From positions 1 through 64,000 of the forward strand of contig JARKPR010000078.1 of the NCBI GenBank assembly GCA_029975165.1: a stretch of DNA of 64,000 bases, read 5' to 3'. Origin of the DNA: Selenomonadales bacterium (GTDB lineage Bacteria; Bacillota; Negativicutes; Sporomusales; UBA7701). Position numbers and translations under genes: made by a program. The notes beneath the pieces are model-generated. The model saw only the letters and a list, made by a program, of their open reading frames with translations, had not been told where the DNA came from and made no database searches. This document shows, one piece after another, positions 43,625 through 53,035 of this stretch (positions are counted from its first letter, which is position 1; each line of letters opens with the position of its first letter).

Positions 43625-44017
43625 ATGTATAAGCTCATCATCGGCAACGTCAAAGTGACGGTCGCCGACGACGGCATCGACCGGCTCGCCGCCGCGGCCC
43701 TCGCCCGCGAAGCCGTCGCCGCCGCGGCCCGGCAGGGCAAACTCATCGGCCACATCGACATCAGCGCCGGCGAAAGCGGCCCCGTCGTGGAAACCACCAT
43801 GCGGGCCGGCAGCCCGGCAGCCCACAGGACCATCAGGCAAAGCATGCTCGACGGCGTCCGCGCCGCCGCCCAGGAAAAACTTTTCCCCACCAGCATCTTC
43901 GCCAGCAAAGACACCTGGTTCGACGCCGACACCGGCCAGGAATGGTACGGCGACTGCGTCAACGAAGCCCGCGAGGAAATCATGGCCAAACTGGAAGCCT
44001 GGCTGAAAACACTATAG
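43625..44017 (+). CDS. Hypothetical protein, 130 aa
   Basis: Start ATG after GAGGAGGTG. It begins YKLIIGNVKVTVADDGIDRL with a helix full of Ala, then GHIDISAGESGPVVETTMRA and the helical C-terminus DTWFDADTGQEWYGDCVNEA. There are no motifs I recognise and no membrane segment. It has its own terminator at 44026-44050 and is divergent from leuS, apparently monocistronic. Confidence 0.75.
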   Translation: MYKLIIGNVKVTVADDGIDRLAAAALAREAVAAAARQGKLIGHIDISAGESGPVVETTMRAGSPAAHRTIRQSMLDGVRAAAQEKLFPTSIFASKDTWFDADTGQEWYGDCVNEAREEIMAKLEAWLKTL

Positions 44018-44025
44018 CCCCGTGA

Positions 44026-44050
44026 AAAGGGATGCCCCCGGCATCCCTTT
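44026..44050 (+). terminator. Terminator of the 130-aa gene
   Basis: A perfect 10-bp stem (AAAGGGATGC / GCATCCCTTT), loop CCCCG, 8 bases beyond the stop codon. Confidence 0.8.
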
Positions 44051-44141
44051 AAATTATATCCGCTTGTGTCCGCTACGCGAAGCAGTATTCACTGTAAAAC
44101 TGACCGCGCCGGTCCAAAACGCGGCGATCGCCGCACAATCG

Positions 44142-44169
44142 AAAACCACAGCCCAATGGCTGTGGTTTT
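44142..44169. terminator. Terminator of the isocitrate/isopropylmalate-dehydrogenase-family gene
   Basis: A perfect 12-bp stem (AAAACCACAGCC / GGCTGTGGTTTT, CAAT loop), 11 bases beyond the minus-strand stop at 44181. Confidence 0.85.
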
Positions 44170-44180
44170 GACCTTCCGTG

Positions 44181-45242
44181 CTAGCGGATCTTTTTGGCGA
44201 TAGCGTCGCCCATCTCGCGCGTGGAACTCTGGCCGCCCATATCGGCCGTCTTGACGGCGCCTTCCGCGCACACCTCCTCGATGGCCTTCATCAGGCGGCC
44301 GGCGGCACTCGTTTCGCCAAAATGCTCGAGCATCATCACCCCGGCCCAGACCGTCGCGATCGGGTTCGCGATCCCCTTGCCGGCGATATCCGGCGCCGAC
44401 CCGTGGATCGGCTCGAACATCGAGGGATATTCCTTCTCCGGGTTGATATTCCCGCCTGGGGAAAATCCCATCCCCCCCTGCAAAGCCGCGCCCAAATCCG
44501 TGAGAATATCGCCGAACAGGTTGGACGCCACGACAACGTCGAATTGCTCCGGCTTAAGCACCATAAACATCGCCATCGCATCCACCAGGACCTTGCGCGT
44601 CGCGATCTGCGGATACTCTTTCGCCAGCGCCGCGAACACCTCATCCCAAAACACCATCGAATGCTTCAGCGCGTTGGACTTGGTGACGCTCGTCAGCTTG
44701 CCCGTCCGCTTGCCGGCCTGCTCGAACGCGTAACGCATCGCCCGCTCGGTGCCGTAGCGGGTGAATATATTCGTCTGCAGCACGGTTTCCCGCGGCGTCC
44801 CGGCCATAAAGGACCCGCCGATATTGCCATACTCGCCTTCCGTGTTCTCGCGGATGAAGAGCATGTCGACATCGGCCGCCGTCTTATTCTTCAGCGGGCA
44901 TTCCACCCCGGGCAGCAGCTTTATCGGCCGCAGATTGATATACTGGTTGAAACCCTGCCTGATCTTGAAGATGACCTGCCCCACGCCGATATGATCCGGC
45001 ACGCTCGGATGGCCGATCGCGCCGAGATAGATCGCATCGAAACTTTTTAAAACGTCCAGAGCGTCGTCAGGCATCATCTGGCCGTATTTGAGGTAAAACT
45101 CCGATCCCCAGGGAAACTCTTCCGTAACCAGCTTGAACGATCCGTCGGCCCTGCTGGCCTCTTGCAGCGCCTTGACCCCCTCGGGTATCACTTCCTTCCC
45201 GACGCAATCACCCGGCAGCACCGCGATTTTGTACGTTTTCAC
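44181..45242 (-). CDS. Tartrate/D-malate dehydrogenase (isopropylmalate dehydrogenase superfamily)
   Basis: 353 residues from GTG 45242 after GAGGAGGGAC. The NAD-dependent beta-decarboxylating fold is clear: IAVLPGDCVGKEV at the N-terminus, RENTEGEYGNIGG (substrate phosphorylation-loop region), Lys in VTKSNALKHSMVFW, VVASNLFGDILTDLGA for metal binding, and EPIHGSAPDIAGKG for NAD. ENTEGEYGNIGG with SMVFWD is typical of tartrate/D-malate dehydrogenases rather than LeuB, and no leu genes are nearby. Substrate choice remains open. Confidence 0.85.
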   Translation of the reverse strand: MKTYKIAVLPGDCVGKEVIPEGVKALQEASRADGSFKLVTEEFPWGSEFYLKYGQMMPDDALDVLKSFDAIYLGAIGHPSVPDHIGVGQVIFKIRQGFNQYINLRPIKLLPGVECPLKNKTAADVDMLFIRENTEGEYGNIGGSFMAGTPRETVLQTNIFTRYGTERAMRYAFEQAGKRTGKLTSVTKSNALKHSMVFWDEVFAALAKEYPQIATRKVLVDAMAMFMVLKPEQFDVVVASNLFGDILTDLGAALQGGMGFSPGGNINPEKEYPSMFEPIHGSAPDIAGKGIANPIATVWAGVMMLEHFGETSAAGRLMKAIEEVCAEGAVKTADMGGQSSTREMGDAIAKKIR

Positions 45243-45397
45243 CGTGCGTCCCTCCTCATGTTAGTTCCTAAACCGACGCCCGCCCGCCATCCGCACGGGC
45301 TTGTCCGGACATAGCGGACAAAGGCTTGGCGTCCATTTCCATTATATACTACTTCGCACTTGCGCGGCGTTTGCCGGCGGAAAATTTCTTCTCCTTT

Positions 45398-47245
45398 TCA
45401 GTTTGCCGGCGCAGTCTCCGTCTCGCAGTCGACGGTATCGCCGACCATGAACCGCAGCGTAAACGTCGTCCCGGCCGGCGAGGTGTCCACCTCGATCCTC
45501 GCCCCGTGTCGCGCCGCTATCCGGTAGCAGACCGCCAGCCCCAGCCCCGTTCCGTTCTCCTTCGTCGTCAGAAACGGCGTCCCCAGCCTGTCGAGCACCT
45601 GCCGGGGTATGCCGGTGCCGGTATCGCTGACGGACAACACGACCTCGCCGTTGTTGTCGCGATAAGTCCTGATCGTCAGCTTCCCGCCCGCCTGCATCGC
45701 CTCCAGGCCGTTCCGCGCCAGATTGAGCACGAGCTGCCGCAGTTCCCGCTCGTCGATATACCCGACCGGAATATCGCCCATCGCCACCTCCAGCGTATGC
45801 CCGGCCCGCAGGGCGTCGGCCTGGAGCAGCGGATACAGCGCCTTCAGGACGCCGTTGAGATTGCCGCGCACCGGCGCGGCCACCCTCGTCCTGGCGAGCG
45901 CCAGGTATTCGCTGATGATCGTGTTGGCCCGGTCGAGCTCCTCGATCATCGTAGCGAACTGCTCGCGGTGCTCGGCGTACTTCTCCCGCTTCTGGAACAG
46001 CTGCAGATAGCCCCGCACCGTCGTCAGCGGGTTCCTGATCTCGTGGCCGATGCCGGCCGCCAGCTCGCCCACCATATTCAGCCTGTCCAGTCTCGCCAGC
46101 TCCGCCTCATACCGCTTGTGCTCGCTTATGTCCCGGAAATAGACGGACAACCCCTCCGGCGACGGATAAGCGTGCACCTCCAGCCAGCCGCCCTTACCGG
46201 GCGACGCCGCCTCGAAATGCACGGCGGCATTCTCCCGCTTGGCCCTGATAAACTGCTCCCGGTACGGTTGCATATCGGGATACAGCGCAAAGACATTCTT
46301 GTCCGCCGCCTGGCCCTCCACTTGCAAACCGTGCCCTGCGGCGGCCGGGTTGACATATACCACCCGCCAGTCGTTGTCGAGGACGAAAAAGCCGTCGGAG
46401 ATGCTGGACAGAATCTCCGTCAGCCGCCGGCTCGACTTGTTCAGCGCCCTGGTCCGCTCGTCCAGCAGCTCGTAGGGCTCGCGCAGGCTGGTGGCCACGA
46501 CCGCCCTGTACAGGAAAAAGAACGCCGCCGCTTTCAGCAGATGGCCGGCCACACCCTCCCAACCGCAAATGACCTTATCCCAGGTCAGCAAAAATTCCGC
46601 GGCGCCGGAAAAAAGGAAAAAGGCCAGCAACTGCCGGTACACGACGGGCCGGAGCCGGTCCCTGTGCCTCATCATCAGCGCCGCGCCGGCGGCAAGGATA
46701 ATGCAGACGGCGTATCCGCTGCACACCGCGAACGGCGTCGGCCCCTGGCCGTCGACGAAGGCGGCCGGAAAATCGCCCAGATAAAGGGCGAGGGCAGCCA
46801 CGGCCGACAGCGCCGCGTAATTGGCCAGCACCCGGGCTGGCTGGCAGCCGATGGCGAAAGATAGCCCCGCCACCAGCATGCCCGTGCTATCCAGATAACG
46901 GGCGATAATCGACAACTGGGCCGGCAGATCGCTCCCGGCGTCGGGAAAAATCCCCATCCCGTTGTAGGTGAGGATGTGCGCGACATCGAAACAGCCGGCG
47001 AAAGCATAGGCGATGCCGAGGATGGGAACGGGGCCGTCGCGCAGATGCCGGTAATTGTTGAGAGCGATGAGGACCACGGCAAAAGCGATGGCGACGGTTA
47101 TCCCTTCGGCAATAACGTGGAATAACAAGAAATTCGTTATCCCCGCGTAGCCGGCCGCGGCCAGCGCAACGGCCGCCATTGCGGCGGCCGCCGCCCCGTT
47201 GCCCTTCGCCCTGCGCGTTTGGTTTTTCATCCTCGCGGGGGACAT
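45398..47245 (-). CDS. MASE3-PAS sensor histidine kinase
   Basis: 615 residues. The N-terminal membrane MASE3 domain (about 30-255) includes FLLFHVIAEGITVAIAFAVV and YAFAGCFDVAHILTYNGMG. It is followed by a PAS domain (RLTEILSSISDGFFVLDNDW, WRVVYVNPAAAGH), a HisKA helix with the phosphorylated His in GIGHEIRNPLTTVRGYLQLF, and a HATPase domain (RNGLEAMQ, VSDTGTGIP, ENGTGLGLAV). The architecture is like sporulation kinases of Bacillota (KinE-like). No response regulator is adjacent. The HD-GYP gene upstream, in the same direction, may act with it in c-di-GMP-linked signalling. Confidence 0.9.
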   Translation of the reverse strand: MSPARMKNQTRRAKGNGAAAAAMAAVALAAAGYAGITNFLLFHVIAEGITVAIAFAVVLIALNNYRHLRDGPVPILGIAYAFAGCFDVAHILTYNGMGIFPDAGSDLPAQLSIIARYLDSTGMLVAGLSFAIGCQPARVLANYAALSAVAALALYLGDFPAAFVDGQGPTPFAVCSGYAVCIILAAGAALMMRHRDRLRPVVYRQLLAFFLFSGAAEFLLTWDKVICGWEGVAGHLLKAAAFFFLYRAVVATSLREPYELLDERTRALNKSSRRLTEILSSISDGFFVLDNDWRVVYVNPAAAGHGLQVEGQAADKNVFALYPDMQPYREQFIRAKRENAAVHFEAASPGKGGWLEVHAYPSPEGLSVYFRDISEHKRYEAELARLDRLNMVGELAAGIGHEIRNPLTTVRGYLQLFQKREKYAEHREQFATMIEELDRANTIISEYLALARTRVAAPVRGNLNGVLKALYPLLQADALRAGHTLEVAMGDIPVGYIDERELRQLVLNLARNGLEAMQAGGKLTIRTYRDNNGEVVLSVSDTGTGIPRQVLDRLGTPFLTTKENGTGLGLAVCYRIAARHGARIEVDTSPAGTTFTLRFMVGDTVDCETETAPAN

Positions 47246-47343
47246 GATTCCATTGAAAGCTCCCTGGAACCGTTATATCTATTAGTTACACTGCTTTCCC
47301 AATAAAATCCTGCACAAAAACAAGATTTTTGTCGAAAAATCCG

Positions 47344-48429
47344 CTAACGCGTCTCCTTTTCCTTGCCTTCCCGGCCGGCGTTGACCAACTCCACGAACGC
47401 GGCCGCCACCTCCGGATCGAACTGCCCGCCCTTCTCGGCCGCGAGTACCGCCAGGGCGGCCCCCACCTCGCGGCGCCCCCGCAGCGACCGTCCGGACGTC
47501 ATCGCGTCGAACGCGTCGGCCACGGCGATGATCCGCGCCCCCAGGGGAATCTCCCCGCCCTGCAGGCCGTCCGGGTAGCCCCGGCCGTCGTAGCGCTCGT
47601 GGTGGTGGCGGACGATGACCGCCTCCTCGCGGAAGATGCTGAGGGTGGCGAGAATATCCGCTCCCACCGCGGGATGCGCCTGCACCGCCTCGTATTCGGC
47701 CGCCGTCAGCGGGTCGCCCTTGTTCAGGATCTCCGCCGGAATGATGATCTTGCCGATATCGTGCAGCAGGGCGGCACGGGTGACGGTATCGACCTCGCCC
47801 GCAGACAGGCCCAGCGTTTTCGCCAGGTCGTGGGCCAGATTGCTCACCGCCTCCGAATGGCCGTTACTGTAGGGATCTTTCATCTCGAACATATTCACCA
47901 GGATCTTGAGCATCTTCACATACTCGCCTTCCCGCGCGTTCGCCTCCCGCACCCTGTCGCTCACCTCGCAGAGGAGCTCGACCGAATAGCCGCCGGCCTC
48001 GTACCCTGTCAGCGGGACCAGCCGCCTTTCGACCACCCGTGCCGTCCCCTCCATCCCGAAGTACTCCTCCAGCCTCGCCCCGTCAGCCGGCGCCCCGTGC
48101 TCCGTCCCCGGAGCCAGGCCGCACAGGTCGAGCAGCGCTTTATCGCCGAACGTCTCGAGCACCCGCCCCTGCCTGACGAGGGCCATGGCGCACGGCCCGC
48201 ATCGCCAGGCCAGACGGCTGACTGCCAGCCGGCGGTTCGCCGCCGTAAGCTGGCAGCGCAAAGACCCCAGCCAGGCGACAAGCGCTGCGAACGCCGCCAG
48301 GTGGACGGCGTACCCGACCGTACCGAACTCCGCGCCCCTGATCAGGGCGACAAAGAGGTCATTGACCCACACGACGAGGAAAAGCGCCACGCCGGCCGAC
48401 ACCGGCACCTTCCAGGCACGCCCGTTCAT
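47344..48429 (-). CDS. HD-GYP domain protein (c-di-GMP phosphodiesterase candidate)
   Basis: 361 residues from ATG after GAAGGAGGTG. Two N-terminal membrane helices (PVSAGVALFLVVWVNDLFVA and YAVHLAAFAALVAWLGSLRC), a linker with PAS-like features, then an intact HD-GYP domain: HSEAVSNLAHDLAKTLG, LLHDIGKIIIP, HHHERYDGRGYPDGL and ADAFDAMTSGRSLRG. It should degrade c-di-GMP. It lies 98 bases upstream of the MASE3 kinase gene. Confidence 0.92.
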   Translation of the reverse strand: MNGRAWKVPVSAGVALFLVVWVNDLFVALIRGAEFGTVGYAVHLAAFAALVAWLGSLRCQLTAANRRLAVSRLAWRCGPCAMALVRQGRVLETFGDKALLDLCGLAPGTEHGAPADGARLEEYFGMEGTARVVERRLVPLTGYEAGGYSVELLCEVSDRVREANAREGEYVKMLKILVNMFEMKDPYSNGHSEAVSNLAHDLAKTLGLSAGEVDTVTRAALLHDIGKIIIPAEILNKGDPLTAAEYEAVQAHPAVGADILATLSIFREEAVIVRHHHERYDGRGYPDGLQGGEIPLGARIIAVADAFDAMTSGRSLRGRREVGAALAVLAAEKGGQFDPEVAAAFVELVNAGREGKEKETR

Positions 48430-48512
48430 TGTCGCACCTCCTTCGGACTTCCTTCGCTTTATATATTATGTTTACTAGAAGCCCTATGTGCGTGCCCGCG
48501 TTTTTCTCGCTA

Positions 48513-48567
48513 TTGACAACCGGACCAGGCTGACCTAGACTAGAAAAGAACGATGGAAAGTTCTTTT
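48513..48567 (+). promoter_or_regulatory. marR promoter with overlapping inverted-repeat operator
   Basis: TTGACA at 48513-48518, 17-bp spacer, TAGACT at 48536-48541. An 8-bp inverted repeat AAAAGAAC (48544-48551) / GTTCTTTT (48560-48567) covers the expected transcription start, a position that suits MarR autorepression. Confidence 0.7.
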
Positions 48568-48580
48568 TGGGGTGACGACT

Positions 48581-49006
48581 ATGCTCGATATCTTCGACAG
48601 CACCTGCGTCCTGCTGGCCAAAGCCGAGCAGAAACACTACCTGTTCACGAAAAAACTCCTCGCCGAAAACGACCTGGGCATAACCCCCGGCCAGATGACG
48701 GTGCTGTACACCCTCTACAGAGGCGACGGCATCCCCATCACCGAACTCGGCAAAAAAATCTTCCTCGACAACTCCACCCTCACTGGCCTCATCGACCGCC
48801 TCGAAAAGCTGGAGCTCGTCAATCGGGCCGCCACGCCCGAAGACCGCCGCTGCTACTGCATCTTCCTCACCGACAAGGCCCGCCAGCTGGAGGCGGCCAT
48901 CCGCCGGATCATGGCCGGCGTCGAGCGGACGATGACCGCCGGCTGCAGCGCCGAAGAGATTGCCGCCTTCCGCAAAGTCCTGAAAAGCGTCTTCGCCGCC
49001 CTGTAA
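48581..49006 (+). CDS. MarR-family transcriptional regulator
   Basis: 141 residues from ATG 48581. Winged helix: GITPGQMTVLYTLYRGDGIP, ITELGKKIFLDNSTLTGLID, RLEKLELVNRAATPEDRRCY. It faces the acyl-CoA dehydrogenase operon convergently across a shared terminator and may sense a CoA thioester or aromatic acid. Its own promoter carries an inverted repeat over the start site. Confidence 0.9.
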   Translation: MLDIFDSTCVLLAKAEQKHYLFTKKLLAENDLGITPGQMTVLYTLYRGDGIPITELGKKIFLDNSTLTGLIDRLEKLELVNRAATPEDRRCYCIFLTDKARQLEAAIRRIMAGVERTMTAGCSAEEIAAFRKVLKSVFAAL

Positions 49007-49010
49007 CGAC

Positions 49011-49043
49011 AAAAATTCCCGGGAACTTTTCCCGGGAATTTTT
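49011..49043. terminator. Bidirectional terminator between marR and the acyl-CoA operon
   Basis: A perfect 14-bp stem (AAAAATTCCCGGGA / TCCCGGGAATTTTT) that ends in T-runs on both strands. Confidence 0.85.
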
Positions 49044-49067
49044 ATTGCCGTGAATCAGGCCGTCGCC

Positions 49068-50207
49068 CTACCGCAGGATATTGCCGGCGATCACCATGCG
49101 CTGCGCCTGGTTGGTGCCCTCGTAGATCTGGGTGATCTTCGCGTCGCGCATCAGCCGCTCCACCGGATACTCGCGGCTGAAGCCGTAGCCGCCGAACACC
49201 TGCACCGCGTCGGTCGTCACCGCCATCGCCGCGTCGGACGCGAACAGCTTCGCCATCGCCGCCTCCTTGGAGTACGGCAGGCCCTTCGCGCGTCTGAACG
49301 CCGCCTGGTAGGTCAGCAGCCGCGCCGCCTCGATCCTCGTCGCCATGTCGGCCAGCATGAAGTTCACCGCCTGGAACGTGGCGATCGGCTTGCCGAACTG
49401 CACGCGCTGCTTGGCGTATTTGATCGCCTCGTCCAGGGCGCCCTGGGCGATGCCGGTCGCCTGCGCGGCCACGCCGATGCGGCCGCTGTCGAGGGCGCTC
49501 ATCGCGATCTTGAAGCCGTCGCCCGCCTTGCCCAGCAGATTGGCGGCCGGCACCCGGCAGTTCTCGAAAATCAGCTCGCGCTGCACCGACGCGCGGATGC
49601 CCATCTTGATCTCCTTCTTGCCGAACGTGAACCCCGGCGTGCCCTTCTCGACGATGAAGCAGCTCATCCCTTTGGGCCCCAGCGCCTTGTCGGTCGCCGC
49701 GAAGACGATATATATTTCCGCCTCGCCGCCGTTGGTGGTGAAAACCTTCGTGCCGTTCAGGACATAACTGTCGCCGTCCTTCACCGCCGTGCTCGCGCCG
49801 TTGGCCGCGTCCGTGCCGGCGTCGGGCTCGGTGAGGCCGAACGCGCCCAGCTTCGTGCCTTCGGCCAGCGGGCGCAGGAACTTCTGTTTCTGCTCCTCGT
49901 TGCCGTACAGGAAGATCGGCCCCGAGCACAGCGACACATGCACCGACAGGCCGATGCCCGTCGAGGCGCACACCTTGGAGACTTCCTCCACGGCGATGGC
50001 ATAGCTCACGTAGTCGCTGCCGGCGCCGCCGTACTCCTCGGGGTACGGCAGGCCCATGAGGCCCAGCTTGCCCATCTGGTCGAAGATCTCGCGCGCGAAA
50101 ATCTCCTGCTCGTCCCGTTCGGCCGCCGTGGGCGCGATCGCCTTGGCCGCGAACTCGCGCACCATCTTGCGGATGTCCTCTTGTTCCGGAGTAAGAATGA
50201 ACTCCAT
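49068..50207 (-). CDS. Acyl-CoA dehydrogenase (butyryl-CoA dehydrogenase type)
   Basis: 379 residues from ATG 50207 ([20 protein letters not shown]). Family motifs: [14 protein letters not shown] for FAD/substrate binding, [33 protein letters not shown] and IYEGTNQAQ with the catalytic Glu. It should oxidise or reduce a short-chain acyl-CoA with FAD. EtfA and EtfB follow upstream in the same operon and are its electron partners. With a ferredoxin-bearing EtfA, a bifurcating complex like caffeyl-CoA reductase (CarCDE) is plausible, but this is inferred. Confidence 0.94.
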   Translation of the reverse strand: MEFILTPEQEDIRKMVREFAAKAIAPTAAERDEQEIFAREIFDQMGKLGLMGLPYPEEYGGAGSDYVSYAIAVEEVSKVCASTGIGLSVHVSLCSGPIFLYGNEEQKQKFLRPLAEGTKLGAFGLTEPDAGTDAANGASTAVKDGDSYVLNGTKVFTTNGGEAEIYIVFAATDKALGPKGMSCFIVEKGTPGFTFGKKEIKMGIRASVQRELIFENCRVPAANLLGKAGDGFKIAMSALDSGRIGVAAQATGIAQGALDEAIKYAKQRVQFGKPIATFQAVNFMLADMATRIEAARLLTYQAAFRRAKGLPYSKEAAMAKLFASDAAMAVTTDAVQVFGGYGFSREYPVERLMRDAKITQIYEGTNQAQRMVIAGNILR

Positions 50208-50248
50208 CTCATTGCTCCTCCCTTGCATTCCGTTCGACCTGCCGGACG

Positions 50249-51712
50249 CTATTTTTTCGCGGCGGCCGGCTCGGCCGGCCCGGCCGCCAGGCCGGCGATC
50301 CGCGCGGCATCGGCGGCGAACTTCTCCCACGGCTCCAGGGCGCGGACGACCAGGCGGGCGCCGTCCGGCGAACCGCCGCCATGCATGCACCCCGGGATGC
50401 CGCCGCCGACCGTCAGCCACTCCACCAACCGGGCCGCCCTGGCCCGCGTCTCGCCGTCGGCGCCGGCGGCCAGCGCCTTCATGAGCTCCTCGCCGTACAG
50501 CGGCGACCGGCAGTCCTTGTACGACGGGAAGCAGCCCGTCTCGGCCACGCCGCCGCTGATATCCTGGCAAATGACCTTCGTCTCGTACGGCAGCTTGGCG
50601 ACCTGGGTCTTGTTGACATGGGCCAGCAGCATATCGGGGATCCACAGCCCGGAAGGGTGGCCCTTGCCGGCCAGCATCGCCCCGAGGCCGACCGCGTACG
50701 TCACCTCGTTGTTGATCGCCATCTGGTTGAGCTTATCCTGGAACGCCTTCTGCGGCAGCCCGTTCGCCCTGGCCATATTGATGGCCGCACCGCACATGAC
50801 GTCCCCCTGGCCGGCGACGCAGGCGCCGATGGCCGCGCGGTAGATCGCCGTGAAATAGCCGATCAGCTTGCCGGTGTACTTGAATTCGCCGTTGAGGAAC
50901 ACGCGCTCGTTGGGCACGAACACGTCGTCGAAAATCAGGAACGCCTGGGTGATATTGCCTGCCTTGGGCGCGTCCCAGCCTTCCTCCTCGTCGCGGGCGT
51001 CGCTCGGCCGGCGCGTCTCCACCACCGTCAGCCCGGCCGCGTCGCGGGGCACGGCGCAGGCCACGCAGAAATCCTTCTCGCTCTCGCCGTAGCCGCTGCC
51101 CGGCAGGACGACGATCTCGTGGCAGGCCGCCACGCCGCAGATCTGGGCCTTGTAGCCGCGGATGACGATGCCGTCGGGGCGGACCTCCTTAACGTGGAGG
51201 TTGGCGTCCTTGTTGACCTGCTCCGAAGGCTTCTGGGCCCTATTGCCCTTCGCGTCGGTGATCGCCCCGGCCAGCGCCAGGCCGTTGTCCTCGACATGCT
51301 GGAAATACTTCTTGATCCGTTCGTGGTAGCCGGTGCCCAGGTCCTTATCCAGCTCGTAGGTGACGGCCCACAGCACGTTGAGCCCCGTCCAGCCGGCGCA
51401 CGTCGCCCCCTGGCAGGTGCCCGTCCGGTTGTACTGGGCCCGTTTCATCCGCGCGTTGCCCATCACCGCCGTCACGCTGTCCAGCAGCGTGTTCCAGCGG
51501 TGGGCCGTCTGCCCGCTCAGGTGCGATTGGGCGGTAAACACCGGGGACCGCTCGGGATCGAAGGCGGCGTCGTACGAATCGGCCACCGACTGCACATGCA
51601 GCCGGGTGGCGGGGTGGGCCGTCACGTCGGCGATCAGTTCCCCCCACTTGTACACGTTCGGGCGCATCTTCCGCAGCGATTCCCGGTACTGTTCACCGTT
51701 CAGCAGAGCCAT
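50249..51712 (-). CDS. 4-hydroxybutyryl-CoA dehydratase/4-HPA hydroxylase-family protein with altered cluster ligands
   Basis: 487 residues of the FAD-binding HpaB/AbfD superfamily ([43 protein letters not shown]). In AbfD of Clostridium aminobutyricum the [4Fe-4S] cluster is held by Cys99, Cys103, His292 and Cys299 (from memory). Here Cys100 and Cys105 ([11 protein letters not shown]) are one residue further apart, the His position is Tyr291 in [13 protein letters not shown], and Cys298 is kept. The cluster site may therefore be changed or absent, and the reaction may not be hydroxybutyryl-CoA dehydration. It sits in an operon with an acyl-CoA dehydrogenase and Etf. Confidence 0.8.
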   Translation of the reverse strand: MALLNGEQYRESLRKMRPNVYKWGELIADVTAHPATRLHVQSVADSYDAAFDPERSPVFTAQSHLSGQTAHRWNTLLDSVTAVMGNARMKRAQYNRTGTCQGATCAGWTGLNVLWAVTYELDKDLGTGYHERIKKYFQHVEDNGLALAGAITDAKGNRAQKPSEQVNKDANLHVKEVRPDGIVIRGYKAQICGVAACHEIVVLPGSGYGESEKDFCVACAVPRDAAGLTVVETRRPSDARDEEEGWDAPKAGNITQAFLIFDDVFVPNERVFLNGEFKYTGKLIGYFTAIYRAAIGACVAGQGDVMCGAAINMARANGLPQKAFQDKLNQMAINNEVTYAVGLGAMLAGKGHPSGLWIPDMLLAHVNKTQVAKLPYETKVICQDISGGVAETGCFPSYKDCRSPLYGEELMKALAAGADGETRARAARLVEWLTVGGGIPGCMHGGGSPDGARLVVRALEPWEKFAADAARIAGLAAGPAEPAAAKK

Positions 51713-51831
51713 GCCGTTCCACTCTCCCCTGCCTGATTTTTATCGCTTCAACGGGTGTCCCGTCGCAAGGCCGCCGCCCACCCGGCCGGCGGCGGCCTTC
51801 TTTCCGTCCCGCGGTCCCGGCGGCTAAGCTG

Positions 51832-53019
51832 CTACTTTGCTTCCTTCAGCTTGGCGACGATTGCCGGGATGACCTCGTACAGATCGCCGACGATGCCGTA
51901 ATGGGCCACCTTGAAAATCGGCGCGTCGGGGTCCTTGTTGATGGCCACGATCATATCCGAAGTCTGCATGCCGGCCAAATGCTGGATGGCGCCCGAAATG
52001 CCGCAGGCGAAATAGATCTTCGGGCCGACCGTTTTGCCTGTCTGCCCCACCTGGTGCGGGTACGGCTTCCAGCCGGCGTCCACGGCGGCGCGGGAAGCGC
52101 CCACCGTCCCGCCCAGGGCCTCGGCCAATTCCTGGATGAGCTTGAACCCTTCCGGGTTGCCGAGGCCGCGGCCGCCGGAGACGATGATCTCGGCGTCCTC
52201 GAGATTGACGGCCGTCGCCGTCACGTGGATGATATCCTCGAGCTGCGTGCGGATGTCGGCCGCCGCCAGGGCTACGCTCTCCTTCACAAGCTCGCCGCTC
52301 TTGGCGTAATCGGGCTGCGGCTTCTTGAACACCTTCGGCCTCACCGTGCCCATCTGCGGCCGGCGGTCGGGGCAAAAGATCGTCGCCATGATATTGCCGC
52401 CGAACGCCGGGCGGGTCCAGGCCACCAGCCTGGTCTCGGGGTCGATGCTCAGCCCGGTGCAGTCGGCCGTCAGGCCGGTCTTCACCCGCGCCGCCACCCG
52501 CGGCCCCAGGTCGCGGCCGTCGTTCGTCGCCCCCAGCAATATCACCGCCGGGCGGTATTTCTCGATCAACTGCGTAAATGCCTTGGCATAGCCGTCGGTA
52601 TTGTAGTCCTTCAGCAGCGCGTCCTCCACCAGGTACACCTTATCAGCGCCGCAGGCGAACACTTCCTTCGCCAGGCCGGCCACGCCGTCGCCGATGACCA
52701 CCCCGGCCAGCTCCTGGCCGAGCTCGTCGGCCAGCTTGCGGCCCTCGCCCACCAGTTCCAGCGACACATTGCGGATCTTGCCGGCCCGCTGCTCGATAAA
52801 CACCCACACGCCCTTGGCGTCCGCCGGCGCGGCCGCCTTCGCCGCCGGGGCGTCGGCCGCGATGGCCCCCACCGGACAGCTCTCCACGCACGCGCCGCAC
52901 GAAGTGCAGGCATCCGTAACCTTCGCCTTGCCGTCCTCCAGCACCAGGGCCCCGAAGGGGCAGGTGCTCACGCACGCGCCGCAGCCTACGCAGTCTTCGT
53001 TTTTTATATTGATAGCCAT
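51832..53019 (-). CDS. etfA: Electron-transfer flavoprotein alpha subunit with N-terminal 2[4Fe-4S] ferredoxin
   Basis: 395 residues, start ATG after GGGAGGAGCAG. Cysteines 10, 13, 16, 20 and 38, 41, 44, 48 form two CX2CX2CX3CP motifs. Then comes the EtfA domain ([39 protein letters not shown]) and the FAD domain ([25 protein letters not shown]-like [31 protein letters not shown]). Ferredoxin-containing EtfA is known from CarE of Acetobacterium and other bifurcating Etfs. Confidence 0.95.
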   Translation of the reverse strand: MAINIKNEDCVGCGACVSTCPFGALVLEDGKAKVTDACTSCGACVESCPVGAIAADAPAAKAAAPADAKGVWVFIEQRAGKIRNVSLELVGEGRKLADELGQELAGVVIGDGVAGLAKEVFACGADKVYLVEDALLKDYNTDGYAKAFTQLIEKYRPAVILLGATNDGRDLGPRVAARVKTGLTADCTGLSIDPETRLVAWTRPAFGGNIMATIFCPDRRPQMGTVRPKVFKKPQPDYAKSGELVKESVALAAADIRTQLEDIIHVTATAVNLEDAEIIVSGGRGLGNPEGFKLIQELAEALGGTVGASRAAVDAGWKPYPHQVGQTGKTVGPKIYFACGISGAIQHLAGMQTSDMIVAINKDPDAPIFKVAHYGIVGDLYEVIPAIVAKLKEAK

Positions 53020-53035
53020 TATCCCTGCTCCTCCC

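Noticed and set aside
44181-45242. 3-isopropylmalate dehydrogenase (leuB) because of the nearby leuS
   Set aside because: The substrate-loop sequence is of tartrate/D-malate type and there are no leucine biosynthesis genes; leuS is unrelated to the pathway.
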